Source: Kaistia algarum
GTDB taxonomy: Bacteria; Pseudomonadota; Alphaproteobacteria; Rhizobiales; Kaistiaceae
Direction: 5' to 3'
DNA length: 64,000 bases
NCBI RefSeq assembly: GCF_026343945.1
Contig: NZ_JAPKNJ010000002.1
Span: forward strand, 124,001-188,000
In this document: one piece after another, positions 42,153-51,240 of the stretch
How positions within the stretch are numbered: the first letter of the stretch is position 1
Layout of the letters: the number at the start of each line of letters is the position of its first letter
Made by a program: the position numbers and the translations under genes
The notes under the pieces: model-generated
The model's input: the letters and a program-made list of their open reading frames with translations, nothing else
Databases searched by the model: none
What the model was told of the DNA's origin: nothing

Positions 42153-42168
42153 TCCAAAGCGCTTTGGA
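42153..42168. promoter_or_regulatory. Perfect 16-bp palindrome, LacI-family operator-like
   Basis: TCCAAAGCGCTTTGGA is self-complementary over all 16 bases with the central CG of LacI-family operators. It is about 100 bases upstream of the thuA-type start, in the promoter region of that operon. Its sequence differs from the GTAAACG sites at 24209 and 25307, so another regulator should bind it. Confidence 0.65.
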
Positions 42169-42256
42169 TGCCCTTTGCAGTATGTATAGCGCGCGCGGCG
42201 CCGGGTGCAATATCGCGTCGATCACCAATGAGCGGAGGATCGCCTGATCCCCCGCC

Positions 42257-42286
42257 TTGACTTCGCTTCACGCCGGATTCTATATG
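42257..42286 (+). promoter_or_regulatory. Housekeeping promoter of tRNA-Val
   Basis: TTGACT (42257-42262) and TATATG (42281-42286) are separated by 18 bases and end 23 bases before the tRNA, a good sigma-70-type arrangement. Confidence 0.6.
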
Positions 42287-42309
42287 CGGCGACCCGAACG
42301 ATGGGTCGA

Positions 42310-42384
42310 GGGCGGTTAGCTCAGCGGGAGAGCATTCGCTTCACACGCGAAGGGTCACTGGTTCAATCCCAGTACCGCCCACCA
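42310..42384 (+). tRNA. tRNA-Val (anticodon CAC)
   Basis: A complete cloverleaf: acceptor stem GGGCGGT/ACCGCCC, D-arm GCTC...GAGC, anticodon stem TTCGC/GCGAA with loop TTCACAC giving anticodon CAC at 42342-42344, T-arm ACTGG-TTCAATC-CCAGT, discriminator A and an encoded CCA end (42382-42384). It reads the valine codon GUG. mazG follows, tail to the tRNA, on the other strand. Confidence 0.97.
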
Positions 42385-42387
42385 TTT

Positions 42388-43230
42388 TCATGACGATCCC
42401 GAAGCGGCGGCCTTGCCCTTCGCCTCCACCCAGAGCGCTTCCATCTCATCCAGCGACGCTGATCCGAGCGGCGTCCCTCGCGTGGCGAGGCTCGTTTCGA
42501 TGTGTCGGAAACGCCGCTTGAACTTTTCGTTTGTGCCGCGCAGCGCCGCGTCCGGATCAACGTCGACATGTCGTGCGAGATTAGCGACGGCGAAAAGCAG
42601 GTCGCCGATCTCGTCCTGAATCCGATCGGGTGACCGGGTTTCCGCGTCGAGTTCTTCCTCGATCTCGGCGATCTCCTCGCGGATCTTGGCGAGCACGGCA
42701 CGCGGATCGTTCCAGTCGAACCCGACCGTGCCAGCCTTCTTCTGAAGCTTCACCGCGCGGGCAAGCGCCGTCATGCCCGCCGGTATGTCATCCAGCAGGC
42801 TGGACGCTGATGCCAATTCGCTGGATGCGCCGCGCCGCTCCGCGCGCAGACGCTTCTCCTCGGCCTTGATCTTCTCCCAGAAGCCTTTGGCCGAGCCAGC
42901 GCTCCGTGCTTCCTCGCTGCCGAAGACATGCGGGTGACGGCGGATCATCTTCGATGTGATCGCCATGACCACGTCACCAAAGGCGAAGGCGCCGGCCTCG
43001 GCCGCCATCTGGGCATGATAGACGACCTGCAGCAGCAGATCGCCCAGTTCCTCTTCCAGATCCAGCATGTCGCCGCGCTCGATCGCATCGGCAACCTCGT
43101 AGGCCTCCTCAATCGTGTACGGAGCGATCGAGGCGAAGTTCTGGACAATGTCCCATGGGCAGCCCGTCGCTGGATCGCGGAGCGCAACCATGATCTCGAT
43201 GAGGCGTTGGATGTCGGTCGAGGGCTGCAT
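42388..43230 (-). CDS. mazG: Nucleoside triphosphate pyrophosphohydrolase MazG
   Basis: MazG removes pyrophosphate from (d)NTPs, cleaning nucleotide pools and influencing ppGpp-related stress responses. The 280-residue protein has the first MazG domain with CPWDIVQNFASIAPYTIEEA and LEEELGDLLLQVVYHAQMA and the second with FDWNDPRAVLAKIREEIAEI and DEIGDLLFAVANLARH; EExxE-type metal ligands are kept in both. It ends three bases from the tRNA-Val 3' end. ATG 43230 is the family start. Confidence 0.94.
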   Translation of the reverse strand: MQPSTDIQRLIEIMVALRDPATGCPWDIVQNFASIAPYTIEEAYEVADAIERGDMLDLEEELGDLLLQVVYHAQMAAEAGAFAFGDVVMAITSKMIRRHPHVFGSEEARSAGSAKGFWEKIKAEEKRLRAERRGASSELASASSLLDDIPAGMTALARAVKLQKKAGTVGFDWNDPRAVLAKIREEIAEIEEELDAETRSPDRIQDEIGDLLFAVANLARHVDVDPDAALRGTNEKFKRRFRHIETSLATRGTPLGSASLDEMEALWVEAKGKAAASGSS

Positions 43231-43267
43231 GGCATGTTTCCAGGGCGGGATGTGTAATTTGTGTCAC

Positions 43268-43297
43268 TTGCACGCTGTTTGGCCCTTCACCTATAGT
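43268..43297 (+). promoter_or_regulatory. Putative sigma-70 promoter of the secreted hydrolase gene
   Basis: TTGCAC (43268-43273), 18 bases, TATAGT (43292-43297), about 33 bases upstream of the GTG start at 43330. Confidence 0.45.
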
Positions 43298-43329
43298 TCG
43301 GATCATTCGAAACGGAAGCGGAGGATGCC

Positions 43330-44082
43330 GTGAGAATCGGAGCGCGGGGCTGTGTTCTATTTCTCATCGCCATGCTTGCGGGAACGTTGGCGGTCGGACC
43401 TGTCTCGGCTGCAGCCGTCGACGATCCTTCTCCAGCTGTTGCCGCCAAGCCTCTGACGAAAACCAGCTCAGCGGAAGCGCCGGTCAAGAAGCAAAACCGG
43501 TCCGCAGCGAAGGCCAAGCCGAAGGTCGCGCCGGCCAATCCGGACTTGAAGCCAACCGGCGCCGCCAATGTCTATTTGTTCCGCGGCTTCATGGGTGTGT
43601 TCTCGCTCGGCATGGACGAGCTGAACGAGAAACTGAAGGCGAAGGGCGTCAAGACCAAGCTGCTCGGTCATACGGGCTGGGCGAGTGTCGTCAACGAGAT
43701 CGTCGCCGAGTCGGCGCGCAATCCGAAAGGCCAATATCCGATCGTCCTCGTCGGCCATTCGCTCGGCGCCAATGCGGCGCTCGTGCTGGCGCGTGAGCTT
43801 GGCGAGAAGGGTATTTCGGTCAATCTCGTGCTGACGATCGACCCGACCGTGTCGCAACCTGTAACGCCTACCGTCCGGCGCTATCTCAATATCTATCAGG
43901 CCAACAACGGCTTGGGCGTTGCTCTCAACCCGTCGGGTCTGCCCCCGAGCCGGCTCCTGAACTACAATACCTGGGAGCACAAAAACCTGACCAAGCCCGA
44001 TGTCACGCATTTCACGCTGGACAAGAACAACGATGTCCAGCAGCAGATGTACGATGCGATCATGAAGGCGCTGAAGCGCTGA
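43330..44082 (+). CDS. Secreted alpha/beta-hydrolase (lipase-like) with basic linker
   Basis: A 250-residue exported protein. A signal peptide (GARGCVLFLIAMLAGTLAVG, cleavage near VSAAA at about 25-28) is followed by an Ala/Lys-rich linker (about 40-75) and an alpha/beta-hydrolase domain with the nucleophile Ser144 in VGHSLGANAAL, a probable acid in LTIDPTVS and a histidine near VTHFTLD. It should act in the periplasm on an ester or lipid; the substrate is unknown. GTG 43330 follows GGAGGA. A -35/-10 pair lies upstream. The next gene starts 31 bases later in the same direction. Confidence 0.82.
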   Translation: MRIGARGCVLFLIAMLAGTLAVGPVSAAAVDDPSPAVAAKPLTKTSSAEAPVKKQNRSAAKAKPKVAPANPDLKPTGAANVYLFRGFMGVFSLGMDELNEKLKAKGVKTKLLGHTGWASVVNEIVAESARNPKGQYPIVLVGHSLGANAALVLARELGEKGISVNLVLTIDPTVSQPVTPTVRRYLNIYQANNGLGVALNPSGLPPSRLLNYNTWEHKNLTKPDVTHFTLDKNNDVQQQMYDAIMKALKR

Positions 44083-44113
44083 CCTTCGCAAGATAGAGGC
44101 TGGGCCTGAACGT

Positions 44114-45202
44114 ATGACGCTATCCTCCGTTGCGATGTTCCCTGCGCGTGTCATCGTCACGGGGGCCAGCGGTCATCTCGGGGGGTGGATCGCCGCTATA
44201 TTGGTCGAGCGCGGCCATGAGGTGCTAGGCACTTCGGGGCCGGGCGAAGATCCGCGTGACATCCGGGACCGTCTCGTGGCGGCTGGTGTCGACCGCCGGC
44301 GGTTCGACATGGTCACGCTCGATCTGCTCGCCGAGGAAGACCTGGCCGGCCTCCTGGCAGGTCGCGAGGCGCTGATCCATGTCGCGGCGCCGATCCCGCT
44401 TCACCTTCCCGAGGCGTCGCCTTCCATGCTGAGGGCGGCACGCGAGGGCACGCGGCGAATTCTGGAATCAGCTGCGACGGCTGGCGTCCGCCGTATCGTC
44501 TCGACCTCCTCGATCATGGCCGCGGTCTATGGCCCCGGGCATGGGTCGCCCGGATTGCTTCAGGAAACCGATTGGTCGGCGCCGGAGACGGAGCCGATGA
44601 CGGCCTATGCCATCGCCAAGACCGAGGCGGAGCGGGAATCTTGGCGCTGCGCGACGGAATTGGCGCTCGACTTGACGGTAGTCAATCCAGGTGTGCTGCT
44701 CGGGCCGGGCCTCACCGGCTCTGTCTCAGCCTCGCTGAACGTGTTTCATGAGGCGCTGGCTGGGAGGGCGACCATCAGCCCGCGCGTCCTGTTGCCAGTG
44801 GCGGATGTGCGCGACGTCGCGCGGCTGCATGTCGACGCGCTGGCGGCTCCAGCCTCGATCGGCGAGCGGATCTTCTGCGTTTCCGAACAGGTGTGGCTCA
44901 TCGATCTCATCGAGATGATCCGCGCCGAATCCGGACTGGACACGTTGCCTGCCCCCCGCCTGCTGCATGATGAACTCGCGCGAAAGATCGCCGATTCCTT
45001 CTCGATGCTCCGGTATCTTCGCTATGACATCGGCGAGAGCCGAGCGATCGACCGGGGCAAGGCGGCCAAGCTCGTTGGGGCCCGTTGGCGGCCGCTCGCC
45101 GAGACGGTTCGTGACACGATCGCCTATTTGCGCGAGGTCTTTCCGGACCTCCGCCAGCCGGCGGGAAGCGCGCCGCGCCCGATTGTGAAGGCTCCCGTCT
45201 AG
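44114..45202 (+). CDS. NAD-dependent epimerase/dehydratase (extended SDR)
   Basis: A 362-residue extended short-chain dehydrogenase. The cofactor loop is VTGASGHLGGWIAAIL (Gly17-Gly23) and the catalytic pair is in MTAYAIAKTEAE (YxxxK), with SSIMAAVYG holding the serine. It resembles dihydroflavonol-4-reductase-like proteins that reduce aldehydes or epimerise sugars; the exact substrate is open. ATG 44114 is used, with ATG 44135 (MFPARVIVTG) an equally possible start closer to the fold. The stop overlaps by four bases, tail to tail, the end of the flavin monooxygenase gene. Confidence 0.85.
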   Translation: MTLSSVAMFPARVIVTGASGHLGGWIAAILVERGHEVLGTSGPGEDPRDIRDRLVAAGVDRRRFDMVTLDLLAEEDLAGLLAGREALIHVAAPIPLHLPEASPSMLRAAREGTRRILESAATAGVRRIVSTSSIMAAVYGPGHGSPGLLQETDWSAPETEPMTAYAIAKTEAERESWRCATELALDLTVVNPGVLLGPGLTGSVSASLNVFHEALAGRATISPRVLLPVADVRDVARLHVDALAAPASIGERIFCVSEQVWLIDLIEMIRAESGLDTLPAPRLLHDELARKIADSFSMLRYLRYDIGESRAIDRGKAAKLVGARWRPLAETVRDTIAYLREVFPDLRQPAGSAPRPIVKAPV

Positions 45203-46497
45203 GCTGCCTTGGCGCGGCCGAGTTCGCGGCGCAGTGCGTCGCCGAGGTCATAGGTATCGACCTCGATCGCGTGGCGCGGCGTCCGTTCGAAATTCCAATG
45301 CGGCGCCGCCTGTTCCGCCGCGATGCGCTGTTCGATATCGGCCGGGCGGTCGAGCCGGCCTGCGATCTGCGCGGCGATCACACGGGCCTGAAGTTCGGCG
45401 AGCGGCCAGATGCAGCCGATCGGCTGGAACAGGCCGACGAAATCGAGCGTCGGATAACCGACCGGCATCATCTTCAGATAGAGCGGCACGTCGAGCGCGC
45501 CCTCCCAGTCGAACAGCCCCGGCTCGAAGAAGGGGAACGAAATGCGGTAGCCGGTCGCATAGATCACGGTATCAAACGGCTCGGCGCCGCCATCGGCGAA
45601 GCGCACGACCTCGCCGTCGAGCCGCTCGATGCCGACGCGCGGATGCACGCGGCCATGGCGGATCAGATAGAGCAGCTCGGAATTGAGCGTGGGATGCATC
45701 TCCATGATCCGCCGCGACGGCTCCTGCAGCCCGTAGCGCGAATAGGGTCCGACCAACAGCTTGAGCATGCGATCCAGAACACGCTGGCGCAGCCATTTCG
45801 GCAGCCTGCGGATCTTGCGATAGGCGATGTCGACCGGCAGGCCGAACACGACCTTGGGCACGATGTGATAGCCGCGCCGCATGCTGATGGCCGTGAAGGC
45901 CGAGACGCGCGAGGTTTCCACCGCGATGTCACAGGCCGAATTGCCCCCGCCGACGACGAGGACGCGCTTGTCGCGAAAGGGTTCGGCTCGGCGATAGTCA
46001 TGCGCGTGCAGTATCTCGCCGTCGAACGTGCCCGGATAGTCCGGCCAGTTCGGCTTCCAGTGATGGCCGGAACAGACGATCAGCCGGTCGACGATCTCTT
46101 CGCTCGGCCCCTCCGGCGCCAGGAGTAGAAGCCGCCAGCGGCCGTCCGCTTCGAGAGTCGCGTGTTCGAGGCGGGTATTGAAGCGGATAAAGCGCTCCAG
46201 CCCGAACTCGGCCGCATAGCCGCGGAAATAGTCGAGCAACTGCCGGTGCGAAGGGAAGTCCGGGTAGCTGCGTGGCATCGGATAGTCGGAATATTGCGAC
46301 AGCCGCCGGGACGAGATGATGTGCGTCGTCTCGTAGACGCTCGCATGGCCGGACGTGTCCCGGTAGACCCAGTTTCCACCGACCTCAGCCTGTGCCTCGA
46401 CGGCGAAGAGATTGTCGCAACCTGCCTCGACGAGTGTCTTGATCGCCGCCAGGCCTGAAGGGCCTGCGCCGATGATCGCTATCCGGGGCTGCTTCAT
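45199..46497 (-). CDS. Flavin-containing monooxygenase (FMO/Baeyer-Villiger type)
   Basis: A 432-residue class B flavoprotein monooxygenase. FAD binding is in RIAIIGAGPSGLAAI (Gly10-Gly15), NADP binding in VLVVGGGNSACDIAVE, and the diagnostic FxGxxxHxxxY motif is FDGEILHAHDY between them. It also has the late ATG-type motif VIYATGYRISFPF. Such enzymes oxygenate nitrogen or sulfur atoms (for example trimethylamine or other amines) or ketones. Substrate cannot be assigned. It is a single gene with its promoter in the 301-base region before arcD. Confidence 0.9.
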   Translation of the reverse strand: MKQPRIAIIGAGPSGLAAIKTLVEAGCDNLFAVEAQAEVGGNWVYRDTSGHASVYETTHIISSRRLSQYSDYPMPRSYPDFPSHRQLLDYFRGYAAEFGLERFIRFNTRLEHATLEADGRWRLLLLAPEGPSEEIVDRLIVCSGHHWKPNWPDYPGTFDGEILHAHDYRRAEPFRDKRVLVVGGGNSACDIAVETSRVSAFTAISMRRGYHIVPKVVFGLPVDIAYRKIRRLPKWLRQRVLDRMLKLLVGPYSRYGLQEPSRRIMEMHPTLNSELLYLIRHGRVHPRVGIERLDGEVVRFADGGAEPFDTVIYATGYRISFPFFEPGLFDWEGALDVPLYLKMMPVGYPTLDFVGLFQPIGCIWPLAELQARVIAAQIAGRLDRPADIEQRIAAEQAAPHWNFERTPRHAIEVDTYDLGDALRRELGRAKAA

Positions 46498-46798
46498 CGA
46501 TCCTCCGCTCCGATGCTGCGAGGAACTCTAGCGGGCCTTGCCTCGAGACAGAAGGCGCAAGCTGTCGCGGGGCGTCACCAACGACGTGCCGAGGCAGGTG
46601 CGGCTGGCCGGACTCGGGCATATGGCCGTAGCGGGCGGTTTCTGGTAAGTTGAAATCGCCGTGGCCGTCGATCCGGCCAATATGAATAAAAGAGACATCA
46701 AGCACAGAGGTGAGATTCCGGGCTCATGTCGAGTTGCCCGGAAGGCGTCATAAAGCAGATAACAGCCGGAATCGGCGAAGATCTTCTCGGGAGGAAGC
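46498..46798. other. 301-base intergenic region between the monooxygenase and arcD
   Basis: It contains divergent promoters for the two genes. A more A+T-rich patch at 46678-46705 (AATATGAATAAAAGAGACATC) may mark a promoter. No FNR-type box, riboswitch or small frame with good support is seen. Confidence 0.5.
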
Positions 46799-48235
46799 AT
46801 GGCGTCTTCGTCACAGGCGAGGCTGTCTGTCGGTGCCTTGACGGCTATGGTCGTCGGCTCGATGGTCGGCGCGGGAATCTTCAATTTGCCTGGCCGGTTC
46901 GGCACGGCCACGGGTCCGTTTGGCGCCATCATCGCCTGGGCGATCGCGGGCACCGGCATGTACATGTTGGCGCGGGTATTCCAGGCGCTCGCCGAAAAGC
47001 GGCCCGACATCGACAACGGCGTCTTCGCCTACGCCAAGGCCGGCTTCGGCGACTATATGGGCTTCCTGTCGGCCTTCGGCTATTGGCTCGGCAGCTGCCT
47101 CGGCAACGTCTTCTACTGGGTGCTGATCGGCTCGACGCTCGGCGGCTTCTTCCCGGAATGGTTCGGCGAGGGCAGCACGGCGATCGCGATTATCGTCTCG
47201 CTGATCGGCATCTGGCTGTTCCACTTCATGATCCTGCGGGGCGTCGAGCAGGCGACCTTTATCAACACCATCGTCACCATCGCCAAGATCGTGCCGATCC
47301 TCGTCGCGATCCTCGCCTTCATCTTCTTCTTCAACTACGCGCAGTTTTCCGAGAATTTCTTCGGCGGCGTCGGCATGCCGGAGAAAACGTTGGTGCAGCA
47401 GGTGCGCGACACCATGCTGATCACCGTCTTCGTGTTCCTCGGCATCGAAGGCGCCAGCGTCTATTCGCGCTTTGCCAAGAAGCGCTCGGATGTCGGGACG
47501 GCGACCATCCTCGGCTTTGTCGGCGTCACCGGCCTGATGGTGGCCATCACGCTGCTGCCCTTCGCGACGATGCCGCGCGCCACGATGGCCGGCGTCAGCA
47601 ACCCGTCGCTTGCCGGGGTCCTGGAAGTCGTGGTGGGCCATTGGGGCGCCGTTTTCATCAAGATCGGCGTGCTGATCTCGGTGCTCGGCGCCTATCTCGC
47701 CTGGTCGCTGATCTGCGCCGAAGTGCTTTCGGCCGCGGCCAAGTCAAGGGACATGCCGAAGCTCTTCGCGGCGATGAATAGCAACAAGGTGCCGGCCAAC
47801 GCGCTGTGGCTGACCAACATCGTCGTCTCGCTGTTCGTAATCTCGACCTATTTCTCGCGCGACGCGTTCAACTTCATGCTCGACATGACCAGTGTGACGG
47901 CGTTGCTGCCCTATCTGCTGGTCGCCGGCTATGGCGTGCTGGTGGCTCGGCGCGGCGAGGGCTATGAGACGACGCCGCGGGAACGCACGCGCGATCTGAT
48001 CTTCGCCTGGATCGCGGTCATCTACACGATCGTCATGTTTCTGGCAGCCGGCCTCGAGAAGGTGCTGCTGCTCGCGGTGCTCTTCGTCCCCGGCACAGCC
48101 ATCCTCTATTTCTGGGCGCGGCGCGAACAGAACGCCCGCCTCTTCACCCCGACTGAGCTCATCATTTTCGGCGTCACGCTGGTCGCCGGGCTGGCAGGGG
48201 CCTTTGGTCTGCTGACCGGCGCGATCACCGTCTGA
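46799..48235 (+). CDS. arcD: Arginine/ornithine antiporter (APC family, ArcD type)
   Basis: A 478-residue inner-membrane antiporter with 12-13 helices. The first helix has [20 protein letters not shown], the APC substrate-binding GSMVGAGIF signature; [17 protein letters not shown] and [15 protein letters not shown] are typical of basic amino-acid antiporters. It probably swaps external arginine for an internal product of arginine breakdown, in support of the arginine deiminase gene 22 bases downstream. ATG 46799 follows GGGAGGAAGC. Confidence 0.9.
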   Translation: MASSSQARLSVGALTAMVVGSMVGAGIFNLPGRFGTATGPFGAIIAWAIAGTGMYMLARVFQALAEKRPDIDNGVFAYAKAGFGDYMGFLSAFGYWLGSCLGNVFYWVLIGSTLGGFFPEWFGEGSTAIAIIVSLIGIWLFHFMILRGVEQATFINTIVTIAKIVPILVAILAFIFFFNYAQFSENFFGGVGMPEKTLVQQVRDTMLITVFVFLGIEGASVYSRFAKKRSDVGTATILGFVGVTGLMVAITLLPFATMPRATMAGVSNPSLAGVLEVVVGHWGAVFIKIGVLISVLGAYLAWSLICAEVLSAAAKSRDMPKLFAAMNSNKVPANALWLTNIVVSLFVISTYFSRDAFNFMLDMTSVTALLPYLLVAGYGVLVARRGEGYETTPRERTRDLIFAWIAVIYTIVMFLAAGLEKVLLLAVLFVPGTAILYFWARREQNARLFTPTELIIFGVTLVAGLAGAFGLLTGAITV

Positions 48236-48263
48236 CGCGAGGCAATCAAGAAGGATCATGGCG

Positions 48264-49502
48264 ATGGAAACGAAATTCGGCGTCCACTCCGAAGTCGGCC
48301 AGTTGCGCAAGGTGATGGTGTGCGCTCCCGGGCGCGCGCACCAGCGACTGACGCCCAGCAATTGCGACGATCTGCTGTTCGACGACGTGCTCTGGGTCGA
48401 AAACGCCAAGCGCGACCATTTCGACTTCATGACCAAGATGCGCGATCGCGGCATCGAGGTGGTGGAGATGCACAATCTGCTCGCCGAGACGGTGGCGATC
48501 CCCGAGGCGAAGAAATGGATCCTCGATAACCAGATCATCCCGAACAAGATTGGGCTCGGCCTCGTCGACGAGGTCCGTTCCTATCTCGAAGGGCTTTCCA
48601 ATCGCGATCTGGCCGAGACGCTGATCGGCGGCCTTTCGACCGAGGAATTCCCCGATACGATCGGCGGCGAGATGCTCGCGATGATCCGCGATGCGGCCGG
48701 CGTCAACGAATATCTGCTGCCGCCGCTGCCCAATACGCTCTACACCCGCGACACGACCTGCTGGATCTATGGCGGCGTGACGCTGAACTCGCTCTATTGG
48801 CCGGCGCGGCACGAGGAGACCATCCTCACCACCTCGATCTACAAGTACCATCCCGATTTCGCCGGCAAGGTGAATGTCTGGTGGGGCGATCCGACCCATG
48901 AATGGGAACTCGCCACGATCGAGGGCGGCGACGTCATGCCCATCGGCAAGGGCAATGTCCTCATCGGCATGAGCGAGCGCACCTCGCGCCAGGCGATCAG
49001 CCAGGTGGCGCAGGCGCTGTTCGACAAGGGTGGCGCCGAGCGCGTCATCGTCGCGGCGATGCCGAAGCTGCGGGCCGCAATGCACCTCGACACGGTCTTC
49101 ACCTTCGCCGATCGCGACTGCGTGCTGCTCTATCCCGACATCGTCGATAGCATCGAGGCCTTCTCCTACCGTCCGGACGGCAAGGGCGGGCTGGAACTGC
49201 ACAAGGACAAGGGCACCTTCGTCGAGACGGTCCGCGATGCGCTCGGCCTCAAGAAGATGCGTGTCGTCGAGACCGGCGGCAACGCCTATATGCGCGAACG
49301 CACCCAGTGGGATTCGGGTGCCAATCTCGTCTGCGCCTCGCCGGGCGTCGTCTATGCCTATGACCGCAACACCTACACCAACACGCTGCTGCGGAAAGAG
49401 GGCATCGAGGTCATCACCATCACCGGCGCCGAGCTCGGCCGCGGCCGCGGCGGCGGCCACTGCATGACGTGCCCGATCGCCCGCGACGCGGTGGATTACT
49501 AG
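48264..49502 (+). CDS. arcA: Arginine deiminase
   Basis: ArcA hydrolyses arginine to citrulline and ammonia. The 412-residue protein has [33 protein letters not shown], the HLDTVFTF catalytic block and the nucleophile Cys400 in [12 protein letters not shown]. All key residues are kept. ATG 48264 is favoured over ATG 48258 because AAGGA at 48251-48255 is eight bases away. It follows arcD, but no ornithine carbamoyltransferase (arcB) or carbamate kinase (arcC) is present in the window, so this locus alone makes ammonia and citrulline but not ATP. A dispersed multi-stem repeat follows its stop. Confidence 0.95.
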   Translation: METKFGVHSEVGQLRKVMVCAPGRAHQRLTPSNCDDLLFDDVLWVENAKRDHFDFMTKMRDRGIEVVEMHNLLAETVAIPEAKKWILDNQIIPNKIGLGLVDEVRSYLEGLSNRDLAETLIGGLSTEEFPDTIGGEMLAMIRDAAGVNEYLLPPLPNTLYTRDTTCWIYGGVTLNSLYWPARHEETILTTSIYKYHPDFAGKVNVWWGDPTHEWELATIEGGDVMPIGKGNVLIGMSERTSRQAISQVAQALFDKGGAERVIVAAMPKLRAAMHLDTVFTFADRDCVLLYPDIVDSIEAFSYRPDGKGGLELHKDKGTFVETVRDALGLKKMRVVETGGNAYMRERTQWDSGANLVCASPGVVYAYDRNTYTNTLLRKEGIEVITITGAELGRGRGGGHCMTCPIARDAVDY

Positions 49503-49519
49503 GGCCGGCTCTCTTCTTG

Positions 49520-49668
49520 GACCCTCCCCTTGAGGGAGGGTCAAAACCGCAAAGCGGTTTTGGGGAGGGGTCACGTTGGTCGGGGAGAACAAGCACGCTT
49601 CGGCTTTGCCGAAGCTAGCCCCTCCCCGAAAACGCCTTGGCGTTTTCGACCCTCCCGCAAGGGGAGGG
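49520..49668. repeat. Compound dispersed repeat with several perfect stems
   Basis: Perfect inverted repeats follow one another: GACCCTCCC/GGGAGGGTC (49520-49542), AAAACCGC/GCGGTTTT (49543-49561), GCTTCGGC/GCCGAAGC (49597-49615), GAAAACGCC/GGCGTTTTC (49628-49647) and CCCTCCC/GGGAGGG (49651-49668). GGGGAGGGG (49562-49570) also pairs with CCCCTCCCC (49619-49627), enclosing the third stem. This CCCTCCCC-type element is familiar from intergenic regions of Hyphomicrobiales. It fills most of the arcA-NhaC gap and could end or attenuate the arc transcript. Confidence 0.8.
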
Positions 49669-49720
49669 TTCAAGAAAGATGCGTCGTCCGGCTTGCTGGG
49701 GAATCGATTGGGGGCATCCG

Positions 49721-51205
49721 ATGGAGCGGGAAGACGGCGCGAAGACGGTGGCCCTCCACCGGCCGCTCTCCTTCGTCGAAGCGATCATCCCCGTGGCGGT
49801 CCTGGTCGGGCTCGTCGGTCTTTCCTATTATCTGTTCGGCGATGCGGGCATGAGCGGGCCGAACCAGGTGGCGCTCGTCGTCGCCACCATGGTGGCGGTG
49901 CTGGTGACGCGGCGCCATGGCTATACGCTGGACGAACTCGGCGAGGCGGCGGTTGCCAGCGTCAGCACGGGCGTGGGCGCGATCTTCATTCTCTTCGCCG
50001 TCGGCGCGCTCATCGGCACCTGGGCCATGAGCGGTACGCTGGCCGCCATGGTCTATTACGGGCTGCAGATTCTCTCGCCTGATTATTTCTACGTCACCAC
50101 CGTCGCCATTTGCGCCATCGTTTCCTTCGGCATCGGCAGTTCATGGACCGTGGCCGGCACGATCGGCATCGGGCTCATGGGCATCTCGGCCAATATGGGC
50201 CTCGATCCGGCGATCACGGCCGGCGCCATCATTTCGGGCGCCTATCTCGGCGACACGACATCGCCGCTCTCCGATTCAGCAAATCTCGCGGCCGGCGTCG
50301 CCGGGGCCGAGCTCTATCGCCATCTCGGCGAGACGTTCGTTACGTCGATCCTGGCGATTGCCATTGCGCTTGGCGTGTTCTGGTTCCTCGGTCAGAGCGG
50401 CGCGGCGATCGATGTCGCACCGAAGCTCGCCATCATCGACGGCGCCTTCCATATTTCCCCCATCCTGTTCATTCCGCTCGCGATCGTCATCGTGCTGGCC
50501 CTCTTCAAGTTGCCACCCTTCACGACGATCTTCATCGGGGCGCTGGCGGGCGGCATCGTCGCGGTCATCCTGGCGCCGGAGCGGGTGGGCGCCTTTGCCG
50601 ATCCCGTCGGCGAGCTTCCGGTCTGGCTTGGCCTCATGAAGGGCGTCTGGCTCGCGCTGGCGCGCGGCTATGTCTCGTCGACGGGCGATCCCGGCCTTGA
50701 CCAACTTTCGACGCGCGGCGGCATGAGCAGCATGCTGGAGACGATCTGGCTGGTGATCACGGCGCTGGCCTTTGGCGGCGTCGCCGAGCGCACTGGCATC
50801 CTTCTGCGCCTCACCGCGCCGATCGTTCAGACGGCGAAGTCAACCGGCAGTCTCGTGGCCGCGTTGGTTGCGACCGTATTCGCGACGAACATCGCCACCG
50901 CTGATCAGTATCTCGCCGTGGTTCTGCCGGGACGCATGTTCAAGCAGCCCTTCGCGGATCGCGGCCTTGCGCCGGTCGTGCTGTCGCGATCGGTCGGCGC
51001 ATCGGCAACGCCGAGTTCGGCTCTGGTGCCCTGGAACAGCTGCGGCGCCTATATGGCGGCCACGCTGGGCGTCGCGACCTTCAGCTACCTTCCCTACGCC
51101 ATCTTCAATTTCGCCAGCCCCTTGCTCACGATCGTCGGCGCCTATGCCGGCATCCGCCTCTTGCGTGGCCCCGCGGCTGCAACGAAGGTGCCGGACGCGT
51201 CTTGA
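49721..51205 (+). CDS. NhaC-family Na+/H+ antiporter
   Basis: A 494-residue membrane protein with about 11-12 helices, of the NhaC family. Typical blocks are GAIISGAYLGDTTSPLSDSA, GIGSSWTVAGTIGIGLMG, FATNIATADQYLAVVLPGRM and the conserved VGASATPSSALVPWNSCGAY. It should exchange cytoplasmic sodium for external protons, or move a related cation or amine. ATG 49721 follows GGGGG seven bases upstream; earlier in-frame codons fall in the dispersed repeat. Next to arginine deiminase, it fits pH/sodium homeostasis. The following hydrolase gene starts 35 bases after its stop. Confidence 0.88.
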   Translation: MEREDGAKTVALHRPLSFVEAIIPVAVLVGLVGLSYYLFGDAGMSGPNQVALVVATMVAVLVTRRHGYTLDELGEAAVASVSTGVGAIFILFAVGALIGTWAMSGTLAAMVYYGLQILSPDYFYVTTVAICAIVSFGIGSSWTVAGTIGIGLMGISANMGLDPAITAGAIISGAYLGDTTSPLSDSANLAAGVAGAELYRHLGETFVTSILAIAIALGVFWFLGQSGAAIDVAPKLAIIDGAFHISPILFIPLAIVIVLALFKLPPFTTIFIGALAGGIVAVILAPERVGAFADPVGELPVWLGLMKGVWLALARGYVSSTGDPGLDQLSTRGGMSSMLETIWLVITALAFGGVAERTGILLRLTAPIVQTAKSTGSLVAALVATVFATNIATADQYLAVVLPGRMFKQPFADRGLAPVVLSRSVGASATPSSALVPWNSCGAYMAATLGVATFSYLPYAIFNFASPLLTIVGAYAGIRLLRGPAAATKVPDAS

Positions 51206-51240
51206 TCGGGATGGCGAGTCGCAAGCGGGAAGGGCGGGGG

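Noticed and set aside
49637..49720. N-terminal extension of the NhaC protein
   Set aside because: It lies in the CCCTCCCC-type repeat; ATG 49721 with a GGGGG site fits the family start.
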